DNA of 64,000 nt. It comes from Yersinia thracica (GTDB lineage: Bacteria > Pseudomonadota > Gammaproteobacteria > Enterobacterales > Enterobacteriaceae). Below, piece after piece: positions 18,371 through 26,581 of this stretch. Within the stretch, counting starts at the first letter, position 1. Each line of letters opens with the position of its first letter. The stretch covers positions 1 to 64,000 of the forward strand of contig NZ_CABHXX010000009.1 of the NCBI RefSeq assembly GCF_902170565.1, given 5' to 3'. A program made the translations under genes and the position numbers. The notes under the pieces were generated by a model. It was not told where the DNA came from, did not search any database, and saw only the letters and a list, made by a program, of their open reading frames with translations.

Positions 18371-19888
18371 ATGTCTAAAAAGTGGATGATTTTCTACGTT
18401 ATTATTCTGATGTATCTCCCGGTTTCTATTGATGCAACCGTACTTCATGTGGCCGCCCCCCGGCTGGGGATCGCCCTGGCGGCCACCGGTAGTGAGTTAC
18501 TGTGGATTATTGATATTTACTCATTGGTGATGGCCTGTTTATTACTCCCGATGGGGGCACTGGGTGATCGCATCGGTTTTAAACGCTTGGCTTTACTGGG
18601 ATCGGTACTGTTTGGTTTGGCCTCTCTGGGGGCGGCTTTAGCACCTTCGGTGGCGGCGTTGATTACTGCGCGCGCCTTTTTGGCGATTGGCGCGGCGATG
18701 ATTCTGCCCGCGACATTGTCTGCGGTGCGCCATATCTTTACCGATGAACGCGAAAGGGCTTTGGCGTTAGGGATTTGGGTGGCTATCGGCACCATGGGCG
18801 CGGCGATGGGGCCGCTGGTCGGTGGGCTGTTAATGGAATACTTCTATTGGGGCTCCGTTTTCCTGATTAATATCCCCATTATTATTGCGGTAGTTATTGC
18901 TACATTGGTGGTTATTCCTCAGCAGCCCATGCGCACTGAACAGACGTGGAAAATAGCCCCTGCACTGGTATTGGTGACCGCGATCCTGATGTTGGTTTAT
19001 GCTGCCAAGACTGGGCTGCGCGGTAACGGCGATCCGCTGATGACGTCACTGGCGGCATTGGTGGGCGGCGTGATGTTATTTGCTTTTGTGCGCCATCAAT
19101 TATCAGCATCCGCTCCAATGATCGATTTTCGGCTGATAAGCCAGCGAGTTATTGCGGTGGGTATGGTCATGGCGATGACGGCGATGATAACGCTAGTGGG
19201 GTTTGAATTACTTCTGACTCAAGAATTGCAATTTGTGTTAGGGAAAACGCCACTTGAGGCGGGGATATTTTTGCTACCGCTGATGATAGCCAGTGGGGTG
19301 AGCGGGCCGCTATCGGGCTGGTTAGTGGCTAAACTGGGGTTGCGCACCGTCGCCAGTGCCGGTATTGCATTGAGCTCATTGAGTTTTCTGGGATTGGCCT
19401 GGACAGATTTTGCCACGCAGATTTATCTGGCATGGGGGTGGATGATATTACTCGGTTTTAGTATTGAAGCTTCTCTATTGGCTTCCACTGCGGCAATCAT
19501 GAGCGCCGCCCCCCCTGAAAAAGCCGGTGCGGCGGGTGCAGTCGAGGGCATGGCTTATGAGTTGGGGGCAGGGCTGGGGGTGGCAATCTTTGGTTTGATG
19601 CTATCGCGGGCTTATACCGCCTCCATTGTGCTGCCAGAAGATTTGCCGCTGAGTTTAGTCGAGCAGGCCAGCGCCTCCATCAGCGAAACCATTCAGGTGG
19701 TAAATAACCTTGGTGGTTATGAAGCACTGCTCAATAGTGCCAAACTCGCGTTTTCAGCCTCGCACAGCTTAGTGCTCGGTACTGCCAGCGGTTTGTTGAT
19801 CCTGCTGGCGGTCGTGGTGTGGTTTGCAATGCCGGGGCAGCGCGTATCGCAGTGGGAAAAAACACCGCACGACAACGCCACCTATTAG
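18371..19888 (+). CDS. smvA: SmvA-type MFS multidrug efflux pump
   Basis: A 505-residue drug:proton antiporter with 14 predicted membrane segments (DHA2 type). Long stretches follow the SmvA pattern: 'IDATVLHVAAPRL', 'ELLWIIDIYSLVMA', 'PMGALGDRIGFKR', 'MAMTAMITLVGFELL' and 'AYELGAGLGVAIFGL'. SmvA exports methyl viologen, quaternary ammonium compounds and other cationic biocides. It is slightly longer than the Salmonella protein at its C-terminus. It is divergent from the TetR-type gene that probably represses it. Confidence 0.88.
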   Translation: MSKKWMIFYVIILMYLPVSIDATVLHVAAPRLGIALAATGSELLWIIDIYSLVMACLLLPMGALGDRIGFKRLALLGSVLFGLASLGAALAPSVAALITARAFLAIGAAMILPATLSAVRHIFTDERERALALGIWVAIGTMGAAMGPLVGGLLMEYFYWGSVFLINIPIIIAVVIATLVVIPQQPMRTEQTWKIAPALVLVTAILMLVYAAKTGLRGNGDPLMTSLAALVGGVMLFAFVRHQLSASAPMIDFRLISQRVIAVGMVMAMTAMITLVGFELLLTQELQFVLGKTPLEAGIFLLPLMIASGVSGPLSGWLVAKLGLRTVASAGIALSSLSFLGLAWTDFATQIYLAWGWMILLGFSIEASLLASTAAIMSAAPPEKAGAAGAVEGMAYELGAGLGVAIFGLMLSRAYTASIVLPEDLPLSLVEQASASISETIQVVNNLGGYEALLNSAKLAFSASHSLVLGTASGLLILLAVVVWFAMPGQRVSQWEKTPHDNATY

Positions 19889-19993
19889 CCGCCAGAGGTT
19901 AAATTCTCAGTAAATAAATAGTCCTTACTCTTTAGCCATTACACTGAGTAAAGTGTGTGATATACCTATTTAAGGTAGTGATGTGCGTTTTGA

Positions 19994-20058
19994 TAGCTAA
20001 ATAGTTTTTATAGGCTAAATGGTTTTTATAGGCTAAATAGTTTTTATAGGCTAAAGAG
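19994..20058. repeat. 18-bp tandem repeat upstream of the Mla-like operon
   Basis: The unit TAGGCTAAATAGTTTTTA is repeated about 3.5 times: a shortened first copy at 19994-20010, full copies at 20011-20028 and 20029-20046, and a partial one ending at 20058. It ends 39 bases before the first gene of the operon, so it overlaps the likely promoter or leader. Confidence 0.75.
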
Positions 20059-20097
20059 TATCAAAACCCTATTCCAATAAAGAGTAAGGCTTTATCT

Positions 20098-21243
20098 ATG
20101 ACCGCGCGGCCGTTCACAGCACAACTCGATATCGACAGCTCGACTCAACCTGTCCGGGTCTCTATCAAAGGGGATTGGGTGCTGGCGCATTACCGCGATT
20201 TAGAACCGGTTGTGGCGCAATTTTGCACTAACTCGCCCCCGTCAGTGGTCTTTGATCTCAACCAACTGGGCGCTTTGGACACCGCGGGTGCCACCTTATT
20301 AGCCTTGCTGCTGGGTGAGGCGCGCATCAGCCATCTGCGTGAACTCGCCCCTAAGTTGCCAGAAGAACGCCGCATTTTACTGGAAACAGTGAGCCGCGTT
20401 TTGCCGGATTTAGCCGCCGAACCATCAGAAAAACCGCCGTCATTTTGGCTTGAGTTATTGGCGAATACCGGCCGGTCGGTGGACAATTTATGGCAAGATA
20501 TCAAATCGTTACTGGGCTTTGTCGGCCTGACACTTGAGGCCTTATTCGGCACGATTTTCCGGCCATCACGCTGGCGCATGACTTCACTGATTGCCAATAT
20601 TCAGCAAATTGGCTTGAATGCCGTTCCCATCATTATGTTGCTGACTTTTCTGGTCGGGGCGGTTATTGCTTTCCTCGGGGCCACGGTATTAACCACTTTT
20701 GGTGCGGGTATTTTCACCGTCGATTTGGTGGTGTTTTCTTTTCTGCGGGAATTTGCCGTGCTGCTCACCGCCATTTTGATGGCTGGGCGCACCGCCAGCG
20801 CCTTTACGGCTGAAATCGGGCTGATGAAAGCTAATGAGGAAATCGACGCCATCCAAACTCTGGGGTTAAATCCGGTGGAGTTATTGGTGTTGCCGCGGGT
20901 CTTGGCGCTGTTGATTGCATTACCGATGTTGACTTTTATTGGCATGGTTTGCGGTATTTTCGGCGGCATGGTGGTGTGTGCATTAACACTCGATATTTCG
21001 CCCACAATGTTTTTGTCAATTATGCAAAACAGTAATGGATTGCAGCATTTTCTGGTGGGGATAAGCAAAGCGCCTATTTTCGCCTTCCTGATTGCGATTA
21101 TTGGTTGTCTGGAGGGGTTCAATGTCACCGGCAGTGCTGAGTCTGTTGGCGTGCACACCACCACCAGTGTGGTGCATTCTATCTTTGTGGTGATTTTGCT
21201 CGATGCCGTCGCGGCGCTATTTTTCATGGAAATGGGATGGTGA
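20098..21243 (+). CDS. MlaE-type ABC permease with N-terminal STAS domain
   Basis: A 381-residue fusion. Residues 1 to about 95 form a STAS-like domain with 'LGALDTAGATLLALLLGEA', equivalent to MlaB; residues from about 125 on are an MlaE/YrbE permease with five or six membrane segments and the family loop 'AGRTASAFTAEIGLMKANEEIDAIQTLGLNP'. The E. coli Mla system keeps these two parts as separate proteins. With the following ATPase, MCE protein and lipoprotein it forms a lipid ABC transporter separate from the housekeeping mla locus. Start chosen at the ATG after 'AAGGCTTTATCT'. Confidence 0.85.
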   Translation: MTARPFTAQLDIDSSTQPVRVSIKGDWVLAHYRDLEPVVAQFCTNSPPSVVFDLNQLGALDTAGATLLALLLGEARISHLRELAPKLPEERRILLETVSRVLPDLAAEPSEKPPSFWLELLANTGRSVDNLWQDIKSLLGFVGLTLEALFGTIFRPSRWRMTSLIANIQQIGLNAVPIIMLLTFLVGAVIAFLGATVLTTFGAGIFTVDLVVFSFLREFAVLLTAILMAGRTASAFTAEIGLMKANEEIDAIQTLGLNPVELLVLPRVLALLIALPMLTFIGMVCGIFGGMVVCALTLDISPTMFLSIMQNSNGLQHFLVGISKAPIFAFLIAIIGCLEGFNVTGSAESVGVHTTTSVVHSIFVVILLDAVAALFFMEMGW

Positions 21244-22043
21244 GCCAAATGACGCAAGACCCAATCATTCAAATTCGTAATCTGGTTAACAGCTTTGGCC
21301 CACAGTGTGTGCATCAAGATCTCAATCTTGATGTGCAGCGCGGCGAAGTTCTCGGCGTTGTTGGCGGGTCAGGCACCGGTAAGTCGGTGTTATTGCGCAG
21401 TATTGTGGGGCTACGCCGTCCAACTGCCGGGCAGATTCATGTATTTGGTCAGGATTTAATGACATTATCGGGCCAGGCCCGTTCCCAAGTTGAGCGCCGA
21501 TTTGGTGTATTGTTTCAACGTGGCGCCTTATTCAGCTCTTTGACGGTGACGGAAAACGTGGCCTTGCCATTAATCGAAAATGCGGGCTTGCCGCGTGGCG
21601 AGGCCGAGCGGTTAGCGCAAGTTAAGTTAGCATTGGCGGGGTTACCGCCGGGGGCGGGCAGTAAATATCCCGCTTCACTGTCGGGGGGGATGGTCAAACG
21701 CGTTGCTTTGGCCCGCGCGTTGGCATTAGACCCGGATATTCTGTTTCTCGATGAGCCGACGGCGGGCCTTGATCCTATTGGTGCGGCGGCGTTTGACAGT
21801 TTGATCCGTACCTTGCGCGATGCACTCAATTTGACGGTATTTCTGGTCACTCACGATCTGGATACGCTCTATACCCTGTGTGACCGCGTGGCTGTGTTGT
21901 CACAAAAGAAAGTGTTGGTGGTGGATACCTTGGATAAGGTGGCTGCAACTGATGATGACTGGATTCAAGCGTATTTTCATGGCCCACGTGGGCGGGCTGC
22001 TTATCAGGCGGCGGCAGCGATTAATAGCGAAGAGAGGTTGTAA
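21237..22043 (+). CDS. MlaF-type ABC transporter ATPase
   Basis: A 268-residue ATPase of the MlaF/Mkl branch. Walker A is GGSGTGKSVLLRSI, with the VLLRS variation typical of MlaF; the signature is '[16 protein letters not shown]', where GGM replaces GGQ as in other MCE-system ATPases; Walker B is 'ILFLDEPTAGLDPIG'. It overlaps the permease gene by seven bases and is followed directly by the MCE gene. In-frame starts at 21237, 21240 and 21249 are possible. It powers phospholipid movement by the membrane complex. Confidence 0.88.
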   Translation: MVSQMTQDPIIQIRNLVNSFGPQCVHQDLNLDVQRGEVLGVVGGSGTGKSVLLRSIVGLRRPTAGQIHVFGQDLMTLSGQARSQVERRFGVLFQRGALFSSLTVTENVALPLIENAGLPRGEAERLAQVKLALAGLPPGAGSKYPASLSGGMVKRVALARALALDPDILFLDEPTAGLDPIGAAAFDSLIRTLRDALNLTVFLVTHDLDTLYTLCDRVAVLSQKKVLVVDTLDKVAATDDDWIQAYFHGPRGRAAYQAAAAINSEERL

Positions 22044-22985
22044 ATGGAAACCCGTGCTCACCATGTTGTCATTGGTTTGTTTACTCTCATTGTGGTCAGC
22101 GCCGCACTGTTATTCTGCCTATGGCTGACCAATGCCGGTTCTAATCGCCAGTTCAAGCTATACGATATTGTCTTCAATGAGCCGGTGAGCGGGCTGTCTC
22201 AGGGCAGCATCGTGCAATACAGTGGCATTCGGGTTGGCGAAGTGATTCAGTTGCGTTTGGACAGCGAAAACCCCAATAAGGTTTGGGCGCGTATTCGTGT
22301 GTCGGCTTCGACGCCTATCCGCGAAGATACTCAAGCTCGGCTGACAGTTGCAGGAATCACTGGCACCTCCAATATTCAATTTAGTAGCAGCACCCCATCA
22401 AGCCCGCTATTGGAGGGCAAAGATGGCGAAATTCCTATTATTATCGCCACCCCGTCACCGATGAGCCAATTGCTGGCAAATGGTGAGAATTTCATGAGTA
22501 ACGCCAATGAAGTGTTGATGCGGCTGAACCAACTACTGGCACCTGATAATCAACAGCGGCTTATCACCACGTTGGATAATCTCGCGCTTGTCACCCAGAC
22601 TGTCGCTGATCAACGCCAAGATATTCGCACTATGCTGCAACAGTTAGCGCAAGCCAGCAAACAGGCCAATGAGACACTGGCGCAAACCAACCGCTTACTG
22701 CGCAATGCCAATGGTTTGATGGATGGGCAGGGCAAACAACTGGTTAATGATGCCGCTAAGACCATGGCATCATTGCAAAATACCAGCATTATCCTCAATA
22801 AATTGGTCAGTGAAAATCAAACTTCACTCAATAATGGTATGCAAGGGATGAATGAATTGGGGCCAGCCGTTGATGAATTACGCAGAACATTAGCGACATT
22901 GCGTGCTGCCGTTTCCCGTTTGGAAGAAAACCCAGCGGCTCTGCTGCGTGGTCGTGAAAGAACACAGGAGTTTACGCCTCGATGA
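22044..22985 (+). CDS. MCE/MlaD-family periplasmic lipid-binding protein
   Basis: A 313-residue protein with one N-terminal membrane anchor (about residues 6-29), an MCE domain (about 35-120; 'VFNEPVSGLSQGSIVQYSGIRVGEV') and a long C-terminal helical part (about 150-300) rich in Asn, Gln and Leu. It is much longer than E. coli MlaD (183 residues); the helical extension could bridge further across the periplasm. It should form a hexameric ring on the permease. Its stop overlaps the start of the lipoprotein gene (ATGA). Confidence 0.87.
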   Translation: METRAHHVVIGLFTLIVVSAALLFCLWLTNAGSNRQFKLYDIVFNEPVSGLSQGSIVQYSGIRVGEVIQLRLDSENPNKVWARIRVSASTPIREDTQARLTVAGITGTSNIQFSSSTPSSPLLEGKDGEIPIIIATPSPMSQLLANGENFMSNANEVLMRLNQLLAPDNQQRLITTLDNLALVTQTVADQRQDIRTMLQQLAQASKQANETLAQTNRLLRNANGLMDGQGKQLVNDAAKTMASLQNTSIILNKLVSENQTSLNNGMQGMNELGPAVDELRRTLATLRAAVSRLEENPAALLRGRERTQEFTPR

Positions 22986-23617
22986 TATCTTTGAAGATAA
23001 TGCGCTTTGTGGGCCGCCGTATCGGGCTGTTGATGTTATCCATGCTGGCGATGTTACTGTCAGCTTGTACTATTTTACCGACTGCGCCGATATCACAGGT
23101 TTATCTGCTGCCGGTGTCCCCAGCGGCAAATGCACCGCGCGCGCAGACCGTGAATTGGTCACTGCGGGTTTCACAACCGGCGACCAACCAGTTTATTAAT
23201 AGCTCGCGCATTGCTGTTCAGCCCGAGGGGCAGGAAATTGCAGTCTACAAAAATTCGCGCTGGACTGATCCCACACCTATTCTGGTGCGTAATCGCCTGA
23301 TTCAAGAATTCCGCACTGATGGCCGAATTCCCGCGGTCAGCAGTGATGATGATAGCCTTCAAGCTGATGTAGAGTTGAGTGGCGACTTATCGGCATTTCA
23401 GGGTGTGTATAAAGCGGATAACAGTGAAGTATTGATCCGTTTTGATGCCCGGCTGGTGAGAATTTCAGATCGTAGAATTATGGCGACTCGCCATTTTGAA
23501 GTTCGCCAGCCTATTAACGGTGCGCAGATGAATGAAGTGGTGGCGGCCTTTGGCTTAGCAAGTGATCAGTTGGCTTCACAGGTATTAAACTGGACACTGC
23601 AACAGTCCCCTCAGTAA
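22982..23617 (+). CDS. ABC-type transport auxiliary lipoprotein (PqiC-like)
   Basis: A 211-residue outer-membrane lipoprotein of the ABC_trans_aux family, to which PqiC belongs. The signal ends MLLSAC, with positive residues (RRIGR) ahead of it, and the mature part opens 'YLLPVSPAANAPRAQTVNWSLRV'. The section 'RIAVQPEGQEIAVYKNSRWTDPTPILVRNRLIQ' is the usual signature. It overlaps the MCE gene and ends the operon. It probably forms the outer-membrane docking end of the lipid channel, as PqiC does for PqiB. Confidence 0.82.
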   Translation: MISLKIMRFVGRRIGLLMLSMLAMLLSACTILPTAPISQVYLLPVSPAANAPRAQTVNWSLRVSQPATNQFINSSRIAVQPEGQEIAVYKNSRWTDPTPILVRNRLIQEFRTDGRIPAVSSDDDSLQADVELSGDLSAFQGVYKADNSEVLIRFDARLVRISDRRIMATRHFEVRQPINGAQMNEVVAAFGLASDQLASQVLNWTLQQSPQ

Positions 23618-23654
23618 TTGTTTTCTCAGTTAAATAAGCTGCCTTCATCTCAAG

Positions 23655-23781
23655 TATGCCCTAAATAATTCGAGTTGCAGGAAGGCGGCAAGCGATAAAA
23701 TCCCGATGAGTTGACGCCAGTCAATGATTCGGGTGATTGAGTGCAGCTAACACACCTGCAGCTTGAAGTATGACGGGTATA
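23655..23781. repeat. ERIC element (127 bp, full length)
   Basis: A second intact ERIC with the same outer ends (TATGCCC and GGGTATA) and the same 127-bp length and orientation as the copy at 7194. It lies downstream of the Mla-like operon and 165 bases before the cytochrome b561 gene. Confidence 0.88.
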
Positions 23782-23914
23782 TGTCAGGTTAAGTAAAGTT
23801 CGACAGTTATATTGACTGAGTAATGATCAACTGTTGCAAAATAACTGACCGCAGTTACAAAAATATATCTTATGTCAAATAAGTGTTGATTTTATATTTC
23901 ATAATGTTTGACTA

Positions 23915-23934
23915 TTGCTCTATGAATTGAGCAA
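23915..23934. promoter_or_regulatory. Inverted repeat just upstream of cytochrome b561 gene
   Basis: TTGCTC and GAGCAA form 6-bp arms around eight bases, 12 bases before the start codon. It could be an operator or a weak leader hairpin; no regulator is assigned. Confidence 0.3.
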
Positions 23935-23946
23935 AAGGGAATCATT

Positions 23947-24501
23947 ATGCTTTGGAAAAATACCAAGGAGCAGTTCGGCCGCATCACTATTAGTGTCCAC
24001 TGGCTGGTGGCATTAACAGTATATTCACTGTTTGCACTTGGTTTATGGATGGTGACTCTGGGCTACTATGATGGCTGGTATCATCAGGCACCAGAAATAC
24101 ATAAAAGTATTGGCTGTATATTATTCGCTGTCATGTTATTTAGAGTCATCTGGCGATTTATTTCGCCACCGCCAAAGCCATTGTCGAGTTATAGCCGATT
24201 TACCCGTGTTAGTGCGCTATTAGCGCATCTGGTTTTATATATTTTTTTATTTTGTATTATGTTTAGTGGTTATTTAATCTCGACGGCTGATGGGCAACCC
24301 ATCAATGTGTTTGGCTGGTTTGCTGTTCCTGCCACTTTAACGGGTTTACCTGATCAAGCTGATACCGCGGGTACTGTACATCTTTATCTGGCCTGGGCTG
24401 TTGTAGTGCTTTCACTATTACATGGACTCGCCGCAATTAAACACCATGTTATTGATGGTGATATTACCCTCAAACGGATGCTGGGACATAGCACCGATTA
24501 A
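23947..24501 (+). CDS. Cytochrome b561 family protein
   Basis: A 184-residue di-heme b-type cytochrome of the CybB/YodB family with four membrane segments. Histidines expected to bind heme are seen in '[14 protein letters not shown]' (helix 1), '[20 protein letters not shown]' (helix 2), '[13 protein letters not shown]' (helix 3) and '[20 protein letters not shown]' (helix 4). It oxidises ubiquinol or reduces superoxide in the inner membrane. It is followed 25 bases later by yceI, a common pairing. Confidence 0.85.
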   Translation: MLWKNTKEQFGRITISVHWLVALTVYSLFALGLWMVTLGYYDGWYHQAPEIHKSIGCILFAVMLFRVIWRFISPPPKPLSSYSRFTRVSALLAHLVLYIFLFCIMFSGYLISTADGQPINVFGWFAVPATLTGLPDQADTAGTVHLYLAWAVVVLSLLHGLAAIKHHVIDGDITLKRMLGHSTD

Positions 24502-24526
24502 CCAACTGTATTATGGAGAATTAAGC

Positions 24527-25105
24527 ATGTTTAATAAGACCCTCTTGGGCCTGACTGTAGGCGCACTGATGTTTACCGCAGGTAGCGCTGTAGCCGCCGA
24601 ATATAAAATTGATAAAGAAGGTCAACACGCCTTTATTGAATTTCGGATTAAACACTTAGGCTATAGCTGGTTATACGGCAGTTTTAATGACTTTGATGGG
24701 TCTTTCACTTTTGATGAGAAAGATCCAGCAGCTGATAAAGTCAATGTGGTGATCAACACTAATAGCGTTGATACCAATCATGCTGAACGTGATAAACATC
24801 TGCGCAGTAAAGAATTCCTGAATGTCAGCAAATTCCCACAGGCGACATTTGAGTCGACCGAAATGAAGAAAAATGCCGAAGGTTATACCCTGGTCGGTAA
24901 TCTGACATTAAATGGCGTCACTAAGCCAGTGACCTTGGAAAGTAAACTGACCGGGCAGGGTAATGACCCATGGGGTGGTTATCGCGCCGGTTTTGAAGCT
25001 AACGGTAATATTAAGCTGAAAGACTTTAATATCACCACGGACTTAGGCCCAGCTTCACAAGAAGTTGAACTGATTTTATCCGTTGAAGGTGTTCGGGTTA
25101 AATAA
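24527..25105 (+). CDS. yceI: Periplasmic lipocalin-like protein YceI
   Basis: A 192-residue secreted protein. The start at 24527 follows GGAG and gives a clear signal peptide cut after AVA; the mature part starts AEYKID. YceI proteins are lipocalin-like beta barrels that bind long isoprenoids, and '[20 protein letters not shown]' and '[13 protein letters not shown]' are family landmarks. It is co-directional with the cytochrome b561 gene, the usual arrangement, and is followed by a strong terminator. Confidence 0.9.
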   Translation: MFNKTLLGLTVGALMFTAGSAVAAEYKIDKEGQHAFIEFRIKHLGYSWLYGSFNDFDGSFTFDEKDPAADKVNVVINTNSVDTNHAERDKHLRSKEFLNVSKFPQATFESTEMKKNAEGYTLVGNLTLNGVTKPVTLESKLTGQGNDPWGGYRAGFEANGNIKLKDFNITTDLGPASQEVELILSVEGVRVK

Positions 25106-25123
25106 CCTTTGTAGTTTTATTTG

Positions 25124-25146
25124 AAGGAGCCTTTGGCTCCTTTTTT
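25124..25146 (+). terminator. Rho-independent terminator after yceI
   Basis: AAGGAGCC and GGCTCCTT pair around a three-base loop and are followed by TTTT. A classic intrinsic terminator for the cytochrome b561-yceI operon. Confidence 0.85.
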
Positions 25147-25172
25147 ATCGCCCATGTTATAGTCAATAATCG

Positions 25173-26204
25173 TTATTTTACTTTGAGTGAGTTAAAAAAA
25201 GGCCCTTTACTGACCGAATCTCGGATGAGTAATTCAGATTGAAATATATTCTCATTTGATAAATATCCGCCATCCAGCATGGATATCAGCCGATTAATAA
25301 CTTCATTTATCATGCCACTGACGGGGTCTTTGATGCTGGATAATGGCGGGAGCAGAAAAGGCGCAATAGGAATATTATCAAACCCGATAATGGAAATATC
25401 CTCAGGGACTTTTAAACCGGCTTCATTTAATTTCTTCATCGCACCAATGGCCATATCATCATTACTGGCGATAATGGCGCTGAAAGGTAACTGACTGGTT
25501 AATAAAGACTCAACCGCAGTTGCGCCACTGGCTGGTGTCCATTTACCTTGCACAATAAGTTTGTCTTGAACTGGCAGCAAAAATTCAGTTAATGCTGCTT
25601 TATATCCGGAAAGCCGCTCAATGGCGGTAGGTGAATCAAGTGAGCCAGTAATAAAGGCGATATCCTGATGACCTTGGTCAATAAGATATTTAGTTGCATT
25701 ATAGCTCGAGCCTTTATGATCACAAAAAATACAATGGCTATGATTTTTTCGCAGCTTTCTGTTAACCACCATAATCGGCTGTTTATATTTATCAATAATA
25801 AGATCCATGGCATCAACAGTTAAAAACCGAGGATAAATAATTATGGCATCACAGCGTAAATCAAGTAGAAATTGAATAGCGTCTTGTTCCTCTTCCGCAC
25901 TGTGTTTCCCATCAACCAGTACCAACTGACGACCATTTTTTTCTAATTTCTGCGCCGCCTGAGACAGTATTTCATTAAAGTAACTGCCGTTATACAGAGT
26001 ATTGGTTACCACTAATCCGATGCATTCAGATTTATTGGTCGCCAGATTTCTCGCCAGTAAATTTGGCCGATATCCGGTCTCTTCAATGGCTTTAAAAACC
26101 TGATTTTTAGTTGCTTCACTGACATAGCCTTTGCCCGACAAAACCCGCGAAACAGTGGCTTTTGAAACACCGGCTTTCTTTGCCACTTCTTGCATTGTAG
26201 ACAT
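25173..26204 (-). CDS. ascG: LacI-family repressor of the asc operon
   Basis: A 343-residue LacI/GalR-type repressor. Its helix-turn-helix 'EVAKKAGVSKATVSRVLSGKGYVSE' is followed by a hinge and a sugar-binding core, and long stretches ('LGLVVTNTLY'-like, 'GKHSAEEEQDAIQFLLDLRCDAI') match the AscG pattern. It represses the divergent ascFB genes until an aryl-beta-glucoside is present. The start at 26204 is preferred because AGGA lies seven bases upstream; the frame can be read to 26237. A palindromic operator lies between it and ascF. Confidence 0.88.
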   Translation of the reverse strand: MSTMQEVAKKAGVSKATVSRVLSGKGYVSEATKNQVFKAIEETGYRPNLLARNLATNKSECIGLVVTNTLYNGSYFNEILSQAAQKLEKNGRQLVLVDGKHSAEEEQDAIQFLLDLRCDAIIIYPRFLTVDAMDLIIDKYKQPIMVVNRKLRKNHSHCIFCDHKGSSYNATKYLIDQGHQDIAFITGSLDSPTAIERLSGYKAALTEFLLPVQDKLIVQGKWTPASGATAVESLLTSQLPFSAIIASNDDMAIGAMKKLNEAGLKVPEDISIIGFDNIPIAPFLLPPLSSIKDPVSGMINEVINRLISMLDGGYLSNENIFQSELLIRDSVSKGPFFNSLKVK

Positions 26205-26581
26205 AGGCCCTTCCTGACACGTTGAAATTATTGTCATTCTATACTCTTCGCCCTTGAAATTGCAGAAGAGTTAGCGGCATTCGTGACTTGGCCGTAGCAG
26301 TGAACCACAGCCGTTTACGAGATTCTGATATCGATCACCATCACAGAATTAAAATAGAATAAATTCATCTCTTGAATTTTACCTCATATTTTAAGATTCT
26401 CACGTGGAACCGGTTACCTATGTGTCAGGGAATAGCTAGCGACATCACCTTTCCGGTCAATGAATAATTTATAACTATATGAATTTAATGGCTAATGGTG
26501 GATTTGTGACGATGAGAAATTTTATCTCAGCGCAGAAATGACACTTAGCTCGGCGCGTGCCATTACGGGGAGTTGTTACTC
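26205..26581. other. ascG-ascF divergent promoter region
   Basis: This 377-base stretch holds no gene. It carries promoters for both directions and the probable AscG operator at 26402-26420. No clear full CRP site was found, only half-sites such as TTGTGA near 26505. Confidence 0.5.
26402..26420. promoter_or_regulatory. Probable AscG operator
   Basis: The core AACCGGTT (26408-26415) is a perfect palindrome with a central CG, as in LacI/GalR-family operators, flanked by GG and A/CC. It fits the TGAAACCGGTTTCA-like sites described for AscG. It lies about 165 bases before ascF. Confidence 0.6.

Noticed and set aside
19994-20058. Possible CRISPR array
   Set aside because: The repeats are directly adjacent with no spacers, so it is a simple tandem repeat.
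20601-21317. Long antisense frame (238 codons) opposite the MlaE-type gene
   Set aside because: It is a by-product of the GC-rich codon pattern of the real gene, rich in Asn, Thr, Ile and Lys, and has no domain.
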